Made by a program: the position numbers and the translations under genes. From the NCBI GenBank assembly GCA_910586515.1, contig CAJUGL010000092.1, positions 1-8,848 of the forward strand: a stretch of DNA of 8,848 nucleotides, written 5' to 3'. The notes below the pieces were generated by a model that was given only the letters and a program-made list of their open reading frames with translations, was not told where the DNA came from and searched no databases. Below, piece after piece: positions 1 through 5,198 of this stretch. Each line of letters opens with the position of its first letter. Position 1 is the first letter of the stretch. The DNA comes from an uncultured Acetatifactor sp. GTDB lineage: Bacteria > Bacillota > Clostridia > Lachnospirales > Lachnospiraceae.

Positions 1-121
1 ACACTGGGGTTACAGCGATTCTTTGTCTACACAACTGTTAAAAACAGGATTATAAAATATTTACCTGGCATTTACAATACAGAGCAACAAACTTATTTAT
101 TTCAAATGCTTTATAAATAAT

Positions 122-169
122 AATACAGAGCGCATAGCTTTATTTTACTATACGCCCTGACGCTGTATT
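122..169 (-). terminator. Possible imperfect terminator hairpin after the DUF6483-like gene
   Basis: The outer arms AATACAG (122-128) and CTGTATT (163-169) are perfectly complementary. An inner interrupted stem pairs GCG/CGC (130-132 with 153-155) and ATAG/CTAT (134-137 with 148-151) around an AT-rich loop. Read on the minus strand, the hairpin begins 26 bases after the stop codon of the small gene at 196-579 and is followed by TATTATTTAT, a broken U tract. The internal bulge is asymmetric and the U run is interrupted, so this is a weak candidate. The rest of 1-195 is AT-rich and shows no gene I can support. Confidence 0.35.
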
Positions 170-195
170 CCTTATTTTGTTATTCATGGCCGTGC

Positions 196-579
196 TTATA
201 TTTCTGATAGAAAAATTTCCGTTATACCAGTTGATCCATATCGGGATACCAATTCTGTTATGCCTGATTTTATCTCGTCCCGGCAAAAATCATTCTTCTG
301 TAAAAAATCATCATCCTTGTCATTGAGATAAGAATAAAACAGCAATGCCACCTCCAAATTTACCATATTGTTATCAGACGTCATATCGTATATCTGATTT
401 TCAGCTTCGTTAATCTTCCCACTGTCAACCATATCCAGTAACTTTTCCAAGGTGTCCCGGCTTTGCTTTTCCTCCAATAACTCTTTAACGGGATTGTCGG
501 TATCAATACGGAAAACCAGCTTCAATATCGCACGTATCATTTCTTTTATCAGTCTCATGATATAATCCTGCTCAAACAC
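196..579 (-). CDS. DUF6483-like small protein (127 aa), function unknown
   Basis: This is a soluble, acidic protein of 127 residues with no signal peptide. The N-terminal stretch FEQDYIMRLIKEMIRAILK followed by a short hydrophobic-basic segment is what I recall as the hallmark of the DUF6483 family of Lachnospiraceae and related clostridia, whose function is unknown. The middle (about residues 30-95) looks all-helical, possibly a small helical-repeat fold. The chosen start is GTG at 579-577, because the family motif MFEQDY begins there and AAAGGGG sits 7 bases upstream. An ATG one base earlier (581-579) overlaps it but opens a frame of only eight codons. The gene ends in TAA. It lies 44 bp downstream of another minus-strand small gene, so the two could be cotranscribed. 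The family name is from memory of the motif; no biochemical role is claimed. Confidence 0.8.
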   Translation of the reverse strand: MFEQDYIMRLIKEMIRAILKLVFRIDTDNPVKELLEEKQSRDTLEKLLDMVDSGKINEAENQIYDMTSDNNMVNLEVALLFYSYLNDKDDDFLQKNDFCRDEIKSGITELVSRYGSTGITEIFLSEI

Positions 580-589
580 ATAAACGCCC

Positions 590-621
590 CTTTCTGCATA
601 TACATTCTATCATGCAGAAAG
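590..621 (-). promoter_or_regulatory. Perfect 10-bp inverted repeat next to the RBS of the DUF6483-like gene
   Basis: CTTTCTGCAT (590-599) and ATGCAGAAAG (612-621) are perfect inverted arms around a 12-base loop. The repeat begins three bases after the stop codon of the upstream minus-strand gene. In the minus-strand transcript its 3' arm runs directly into the AAAGGGG ribosome binding site of the downstream GTG-started gene, so the bases AGAAAG are shared by stem and SD region. There is no U tract, so a classical terminator is unlikely. It could be an RNA hairpin that limits translation of the second gene, an mRNA stabiliser or processing site, or a DNA dyad bound by a regulator. The structure is seen in the sequence; the role is inferred. 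Confidence 0.55.
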
Positions 622-623
622 TT

Positions 624-947
624 TCAATGATTCATTCTGACTTTCTTAGCCACAATGGTATCTGTTTTTGGCAAATTTATGTCATGCGCCAACAACCGCA
701 GACAAGCTATGTATGCTGAAATGAAAAACCATACATTAAATCTATTTTCACCTTTTTGTTTCTTCCGCACCGTAAGCTTTGAAGATACTTCCGCACTTTC
801 TTCCCTGTTCTCATTTACAACAGCCGCAGTTTTCAACTCGCCAAATAAACCATAGACCGGCACATACGTACATGCATACGGTATTGTTACAAAAAGGGTA
901 AAAAGAAGCAGTAACCGCATTAGACAATAACTGTTTTTCCCTGTCAT
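624..947 (-). CDS. Small membrane protein (107 aa), unrecognised
   Basis: I do not recognise this family. The predicted protein has a hydrophobic segment at about residues 9-26 (MRLLLLFTLFVTIPYAC), which could be a signal anchor. A charged, Glu/Lys-rich middle follows (about 40-68), then a second hydrophobic stretch at about 70-88, and a basic tail ending in KKVRMNH. A two-helix membrane protein is the simplest reading. The ATG at 947-945 is supported by GGAG seven bases upstream, and the stop is TGA. The plus-strand frame at 655-855 is its shadow. It is followed after 44 bp by the DUF6483-like gene in the same direction. The RBS, the hydrophobicity pattern and the absence of a better frame support coding, but with no family match the call stays moderate. 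Confidence 0.55.
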   Translation of the reverse strand: MTGKNSYCLMRLLLLFTLFVTIPYACTYVPVYGLFGELKTAAVVNENREESAEVSSKLTVRKKQKGENRFNVWFFISAYIACLRLLAHDINLPKTDTIVAKKVRMNH

Positions 948-1134
948 TTCTGTTCTCCAGTCTGATTTTATATAGCTGATTTTATCACATTCCGATTCAT
1001 TTTTGTATTAAATTTTCCTAAATCCCAATTCTTCCCCCTCCGCTTCACTCTCCCTCGGCCCTTCATTGTTCCGGTGTTATCCCGCGATTCAACCCCCTTA
1101 CCGCAATGCAAAAGCCCCTATTTTGTAAAATCTC
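948..1134. other. Divergent intergenic region
   Basis: This stretch separates the minus-strand small genes from the plus-strand BlaI operon. The part next to the minus-strand gene (948-1020) is AT-rich and holds two exact copies of CTGATTTTA (962-970 and 976-984, 14-bp period). TATA-like strings such as TATATAAAAT on the minus strand could supply a -10, but I cannot find a convincing -35. The part from about 1021 to 1119 is pyrimidine-rich and shows no ORF or RNA gene. An AT-rich palindrome, ATTTTGTAAAAT (1120-1131), sits just upstream of the BlaI-operon -35. Confidence 0.5.
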
Positions 1135-1163
1135 TTGACAGATCCGTCTACATAGTGTAGTCT
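1135..1163 (+). promoter_or_regulatory. Sigma-A-type promoter of the BlaI/BlaR1-like operon
   Basis: A consensus -35 TTGACA (1135-1140) is followed after exactly 17 bases by TAGTCT (1158-1163) as the probable -10. That places transcription start near 1170, about 33 bases before the BlaI start codon. The first BlaI-type operator covers the spacer and the -10, the normal geometry for repression by occlusion. The -35 is perfect and the -10 is weak, but the arrangement with overlapping operators makes the assignment convincing. Confidence 0.75.
1146..1162 (+). promoter_or_regulatory. BlaI-type operator 1
   Basis: GTCTACATAGTGTAGTC is a 17-bp near-palindrome containing the TACA...TGTA core typical of BlaI/MecI operators. 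It overlaps the spacer and -10 of the operon promoter. It matches the reverse complement of operator 2 at 15 of 17 positions. Bound repressor here would block RNA polymerase. Confidence 0.85.
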
Positions 1164-1171
1164 GTATATGA

Positions 1172-1188
1172 GACTACATAATGTAGAC
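1172..1188 (+). promoter_or_regulatory. BlaI-type operator 2
   Basis: GACTACATAATGTAGAC is a 17-bp near-palindrome with the TACA...TGTA core. It lies just downstream of the predicted transcription start and directly before the AGGAGG ribosome binding site at 1189-1194. Its centre is 26 bp from the centre of operator 1. Two sites in tandem suggest autoregulation of the operon by its own BlaI-family product. Confidence 0.85.
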
Positions 1189-1202
1189 AGGAGGTTGTAC
1201 TG

Positions 1203-1562
1203 ATGGCAGAAATTCAATTAGGGGCTGTGGAAGCCCGTTTTGCAGACATCATCTGGGAGCGGGAGCCGGTGACATCCGCCGAACTGACAAAACTGGCTGC
1301 GGCAAAGCTCACCTGGAAACGGACGACAACACACACGGTACTGCATCGGCTCTGCGACAAGGGCCTGTTTCAAAACAATAACGGCACGGTAACCTCTCTG
1401 ATATCCCGGCAGGAGTTCTATGCCCGTCACAGCAAAAAGTATGTGGATGAGACCTTCGCGGGTTCCCTTCCTGCCTTCCTTGCCGCATTTACCAGGGAGA
1501 AAAAGCTGACAGCAGAGGAAATTACCGAGATTCGCGAACTGATTGACAAGGCAGGTGAATGA
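1203..1562 (+). CDS. blaI: BlaI/MecI/CopY-family transcriptional repressor
   Basis: This 119-aa protein has the full length and layout of BlaI/MecI repressors. A winged-helix DNA-binding domain spans about residues 5-72, with the recognition region around WKRTTTHTVLHRLCDKGL (about 38-55), where the KRTTTHTVL string is a family hallmark. A C-terminal dimerisation helix region follows (about 75-119). The ATG has an ideal AGGAGG eight bases upstream. Two BlaI-type operators lie in its own promoter, so autorepression is expected. In the known paradigm the repressor is inactivated by proteolysis when the partner BlaR1/MecR1 senses a signal; the partner here is the next gene, which starts one base after this stop (TGA-T-ATG). 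No beta-lactamase or PBP gene is linked, so the true regulon is unknown and the symbol is family-level only. Confidence 0.93.
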   Translation: MAEIQLGAVEARFADIIWEREPVTSAELTKLAAAKLTWKRTTTHTVLHRLCDKGLFQNNNGTVTSLISRQEFYARHSKKYVDETFAGSLPAFLAAFTREKKLTAEEITEIRELIDKAGE

Positions 1563-1563
1563 T

Positions 1564-3996
1564 ATGAGCAATCTGTTTCTGAAAATTCTGAACATGAGTA
1601 TCGCCGCCGGCTGGCTGATTCTGGCTGTGGTCCTGCTGCGGTTTCTGCTGAAAAAGGCACCCAGGTGGATTACCGTTTTTTTGTGGGGGATTGCGGCTCT
1701 GCGGTTGGCGGTTCCCTTCTCTTTCGAGAGCGCATGGAGCCTGATTCCCAGTGCCGAGACCTTCCAGGCCCATAACATACAGTATGAAACCCCTGCGGTC
1801 AGCAGCGGCATCCCCGCCGTCAACAATGCGGTGAATCCCCTTCTGGGGGAAATGTTTGCGCCCAATCCGGCAGCCAGTGTCAGCCCGCTCTATGTATGGA
1901 CATTTGTGCTGTCTGTCATCTGGCTCATGGGCATGGCCATCCTGCTGCTGTACGCGGTTATCAGCTATTGGCAGGTACACCGGAGCGTTTCGGAAGGCGT
2001 ACCCTATGAAGGAAACATCTTTCTGTGTGACCAGGTGAAATCTCCGTTTATCCTGGGACTGGTCCGGCCAAAAATCTATCTGCCCTCCAACATGAACGCG
2101 GTGACCATGGAGCCGGTGATTGCCCACGAAAAGGCGCATCTGGCAAGGCGTGACCACTGGTGGAAACCTCTGGGTTTTCTGATTTTGACGGTCCACTGGT
2201 TCAATCCCCTGTGTTGGATTGCCTATGTGCTGCTTTGCCGGGACATTGAGATGGCCTGCGACGAGAAGGTGATCCGGCAGATCGATTTGGCCGGAAAAAA
2301 GCAATATTCCATGGCCCTGTTGGAGTGCAGTACCGGGCGACGTCCGGTGACAATCTGCCCCCTGGCCTTTGGCGAAATCGGCGTAAAAGAGCGGGTGAAA
2401 AACGTGCTGCACTACAAAAAACCGGCGTTTTGGATCATTGCCGGGGGTGTCATTGCCTGTTTGATGGTGGCGGTATGTTTTGCAACGAATCCCAAACAGG
2501 GCGTTCCCCGGGAACAGCACATCCTGCAGGCGCGGATTACGGAAGTGAAAGAAAACGCCCTCCTGGTCACGCCGGCGGAGGGTTCCCTGGAATTGTCCTC
2601 CAGTGATCTGTTCCATGTTTCCGCCGCGAATTTGCCCCCATCCCCTGAACCACAGGTGGGAGACATTTTGGAGATTACCTATGATGGGTCTATTCTGGAA
2701 AGCTATCCGGCCCAGTTTGGTACGATTTACAGCATGAGAGTGATTTCACAGGCAGACTCCCTGGAAATAGACGGGCTGCGGGATAAATACCCGGAATACT
2801 TTGCACTGGGAACCTTCAAGGGGTTGGAGGTCTATGTCTGGCAGATGGCAGAGAATGACTACCGTTTTGGGCTGATGCAGGGAACCAACCGGGAGAAAAC
2901 TCTGGAGGAAAAAATGGCCCTGCAGGGCGCCACAGCGGAGGAAATGGCGCTGATTCTGTCCACCTTTGATATTGAGGACAACGATATTTTTGTGATCCCG
3001 TGGCAGAATCCCATTTCCAGTTACATGGTCACGGAGGAGCAGGTGAAAAATCCGGAATACATCAACAACATTTATGCCATGTTGGGTTTGGAAAGTATTT
3101 TGGTGGAGCCGGACACTTCTACTGCTGCGCCAATCACCGTGGAGCCGGATACATCTGCCCCTGCGCTCTCCGACGAACAGGCCGCTGTTCATCAGGCAAT
3201 CATGGCCCATAACAAATCTTCCAATCCACAGGAGTATGATACAGCCTGCTGCAGCTTTATCGCCCTGGAGACACTCTCCGGCACGCCTTTGGCCGGAAGC
3301 AGCACCCATAAAATCACCTGTTACGGATGGGCGCTTTATGAGGAATATAAGGTCACGGACACCGGCCTGGAAACCGTGGGCGGCAGCCATGTCCCTGTGG
3401 CGCTTTCCTTTGACCTGGACCAGGGCGGTTATACCCTGACCGAATACTGGGAACCCCGGGATGGGAGCTACTACGCCCAGGACATCCGTGAAAAGTTCCC
3501 TGCACACATTGCCGAGGACGGCATGGACAGCCAGAAATTCCTCCTTCCGCAGAAGCAGGCGTGCTACGCCCAGGCGGCAGCGGCTGCCGGACTGGATACC
3601 AACAAGGTGATTGGGACGCTCATCGAAACCATTTGCAGCAGCCCTGCCCTGTCCTCCAATCCGGGCGATTATATCAGGGAACACCCCCTTGCCTACCGGG
3701 AACTGATGTACTATGGCCAATATACCCTGAACTACTGCTTCGCCCGGTTCGAGGCAGGCGGCGAAACCGGACTGGACGGTCATATCATGATGCAGGCCTG
3801 TGAGGAAATTGCGTCTGGATGGGGCGAAGAACCGCTTGTGTTCAGCCCGCCCATGAACGAAGCCCTTACCGGACAGTTCTGGTATGATGCGTTCAAAAAC
3901 AATGCGCTGAACTTGATGGCGCAATATACGGAAATGGAACTGGCGGAACGCTGCCCTGGGTCCTATCTGCTGCTCCGTATGCTTGGGGAGGTATAA
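1564..3996 (+). CDS. BlaR1-like M56 family metallopeptidase with a long non-PBP extracellular tail (810 aa)
   Basis: This is a membrane signal-transducing protease of the BlaR1/MecR1 (M56) family. Membrane helices appear at about residues 6-28, 32-50, 111-135 and 289-309. The cytoplasmic zinc protease carries HEKAH at 188-192 and the downstream E229-M-A-C-D-E motif. The tail after the last helix (about 310-810) should be outside the cell. It is not the penicillin-binding domain of classical BlaR1; I see no SxxK/SxN/KTG set. Instead there is a DUF3221-like beta region (about 318-395), a second region (about 410-512), a linker with VEPDTS repeated (about 514-530), a domain containing HNKS and EYWEPRDGSYY (about 545-665), and a helical C-terminal part. 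The ATG at 1564 is chosen because AGGTGA lies just upstream; a TTG at 1543 would overlap the repressor gene by 20 bases. It probably senses an unknown extracellular cue and inactivates the adjacent repressor. Confidence 0.9.
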   Translation: MSNLFLKILNMSIAAGWLILAVVLLRFLLKKAPRWITVFLWGIAALRLAVPFSFESAWSLIPSAETFQAHNIQYETPAVSSGIPAVNNAVNPLLGEMFAPNPAASVSPLYVWTFVLSVIWLMGMAILLLYAVISYWQVHRSVSEGVPYEGNIFLCDQVKSPFILGLVRPKIYLPSNMNAVTMEPVIAHEKAHLARRDHWWKPLGFLILTVHWFNPLCWIAYVLLCRDIEMACDEKVIRQIDLAGKKQYSMALLECSTGRRPVTICPLAFGEIGVKERVKNVLHYKKPAFWIIAGGVIACLMVAVCFATNPKQGVPREQHILQARITEVKENALLVTPAEGSLELSSSDLFHVSAANLPPSPEPQVGDILEITYDGSILESYPAQFGTIYSMRVISQADSLEIDGLRDKYPEYFALGTFKGLEVYVWQMAENDYRFGLMQGTNREKTLEEKMALQGATAEEMALILSTFDIEDNDIFVIPWQNPISSYMVTEEQVKNPEYINNIYAMLGLESILVEPDTSTAAPITVEPDTSAPALSDEQAAVHQAIMAHNKSSNPQEYDTACCSFIALETLSGTPLAGSSTHKITCYGWALYEEYKVTDTGLETVGGSHVPVALSFDLDQGGYTLTEYWEPRDGSYYAQDIREKFPAHIAEDGMDSQKFLLPQKQACYAQAAAAAGLDTNKVIGTLIETICSSPALSSNPGDYIREHPLAYRELMYYGQYTLNYCFARFEAGGETGLDGHIMMQACEEIASGWGEEPLVFSPPMNEALTGQFWYDAFKNNALNLMAQYTEMELAERCPGSYLLLRMLGEV

Positions 3997-4136
3997 CCCC
4001 AAAACGCAGACGGCAGTGCAATGCAGTCCAAAGCAGAATATGCTTTACCTGATAAGAACGCCGCCCACACACACTATCCCCTTGTCCGTTTCCAGTGGTT
4101 ATTTACGCTGTTTCGCCGAAAAAAACACTCAAATAC
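3997..4136. other. Degenerate intergenic stretch before the MFS remnant
   Basis: No RBS-supported gene is visible here. A short AAAGCA/TGCTTT inverted repeat (4030-4046) lacks a U tract, so I do not see a clear terminator for the operon upstream. Translating the plus frames gives no recognisable transporter N-terminus, which supports the view that the start of the following MFS gene has been lost. Confidence 0.4.
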
Positions 4137-5108
4137 TTGTCCCCGGGAAGAGAATTGTTTATAATGAGGTGGTATGGTACCGGGGATTGCGCTGAACCAG
4201 GTACACACTGTGATATGTTTGCCGCTGTCTGTACGCTTCTTGTATTTGTATTGTACCAGACAAATCGTCTGATGGTATGGCATTTATATGTTTTGAATGC
4301 GGTTTCCGGACTTATGAATACCGTTCAGCAGCCTGCCGGTGAAGTGGCCATGACGCTCATTATGCCGGAAAAGTATTACCAAAAAACAAGCGGACTCCGT
4401 TCTCTGTCAAACAGCCTGATTTCTACACTGAATCCCTTGATTGCCACAGCATTGTACGCGTTTACAGGGCTGAACGGCGTAATCGCGGTGGATATCGGCA
4501 GTTTCCTTATTGCGTTTACCGCATTACTGTTTTTTGTGAAAATTCCCTTTGATGCCGTATTGCCCGATTATGTTCTTCCCAATCCGAAAGGCGGCTCGAC
4601 TGTTTTGGGAATCGTCACCTCCTGTTCCGGTGCTGCCATGATTGTGGGCAGTCTGGCGGTTTCTGTTCTGCCAAAGCCGAAAAACAGGGTGAGGGTTATC
4701 TATTTGACAATGCTGTTTTCATTGGGAACCGAAAACTTTTTGCTGGCGTTTTCCCGGGAACCGCTGCTCTGGTGCATTGGACAGTTTATCGGATGGGTGG
4801 TTGTACCAATTATGAGCGCAAATTTGGATGTGATCCTAAGAACTGCCATTCCTGTGGAGCTGCAGGGGCGTGTCTATGCCTGCCGCAATACCCTTCAGTT
4901 TTTTACCATTCCCATAGGACTATTTGTGGGCGGTTTTATGGTTGATCAAGTATGCGAACCCTTTATGGGGGTGCATGGTGATTTAACCATTCTAAAAACG
5001 CTCTTCGGCACAGAGAAAGGTTCCGGCGCAGCACTTATGATGTTGATCCTTGGAATCAACGGAAGTTTATTCTGTATCATCACAGGGAAAAAATTGAAGA
5101 AATACTGA
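4095..5108 (+). pseudogene. MFS transporter remnant (N-terminally truncated, internal deletion)
   Basis: From about 4213 the frame reads like a clostridial MFS drug-efflux-type permease, with hydrophobic helices through the end and a conserved-looking string GRVYACRNTLQFFTIP near the C-terminus. A complete 12-helix member is usually just over 400 aa; this frame gives at most 337. The first two helices and the cytoplasmic motif between helices 2 and 3 are absent, and the first 40 residues of the frame are not transporter-like. The only starts are GTG 4095, ATG 4164 and ATG 4215, none with a good RBS. A second lesion is suggested at about 4547/4548, where the end of helix 6 (LLFFVKIP) runs directly into FDAVLPDY. 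The connecting loop and most of helix 7 seem missing, with the frame kept. Loss of transport function is likely. The substrate is unknown; the lesion calls rest on recalled family architecture. Confidence 0.7.
4137..4165 (+). promoter_or_regulatory. Possible sigma-A promoter ahead of the MFS remnant
   Basis: TTGTCC (4137-4142) is followed after 17 bases by a perfect TATAAT (4160-4165). If used, transcription would start near 4172, inside the open frame of the MFS remnant. The in-frame ATG at 4164 overlaps the -10 and would then not be transcribed; the next in-frame ATG is at 4215, with a poor RBS. It may be a chance match. Confidence 0.4.
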
Positions 5109-5116
5109 TATAGAAT

Positions 5117-5147
5117 AGGGAAGCTCTGCTTACAGGAGGGCTTCCCT
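5117..5147. terminator. Hairpin terminator between convergent genes
   Basis: AGGGAAGCTCT (5117-5127) pairs with AGGGCTTCCCT (5137-5147): 11 pairs including one G-T wobble, with a 9-base loop. It begins 8 bases after the stop of the MFS frame. On the plus strand it is followed after a few bases by ATTATTTT. It lies between the plus-strand MFS remnant and the minus-strand gene ending at 5199, so it may serve one or both directions. Confidence 0.65.
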
Positions 5148-5198
5148 CATGATTATTTTGCTGCGGTCTGTATCCGTTTCCTTTTCCTGCCCCTGTTT

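Noticed and set aside
35..47. CTGTT/AACAG mini-hairpin
   Set aside because: It is a five-base stem with a three-base loop and no adjacent U tract or gene end, so chance is likely.
76..131. Two copies of AATACAGAGC (76-85, 122-131) as a repeat array
   Set aside because: There are only two copies, 46 bp apart, in AT-rich DNA, with no spacer regularity. It is not a CRISPR or an element end.
1543..1563. TTG start giving a 7-residue longer BlaR1-like protein
   Set aside because: The ATG at 1564 has a well-placed AGGTGA, and the extension overlaps the end of the repressor gene.
1522..2616. Long minus-strand open frame (364 codons) opposite the BlaR1-like gene
   Set aside because: It lies antisense to an M56 protease with clear catalytic motifs. 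Its His/Gln/Arg-rich composition is typical of a shadow frame, and it resembles no protein I know.
2746..4002. Long minus-strand open frame (418 codons) opposite the BlaR1-like tail
   Set aside because: It is a shadow frame with no RBS and a skewed composition. The plus frame continues a protein with recognised N-terminal domains and consistent operon context.
4030..4046. AAAGCA/TGCTTT hairpin downstream of the BlaR1-like gene as a terminator
   Set aside because: The stem is six weak pairs and no T-rich run follows.
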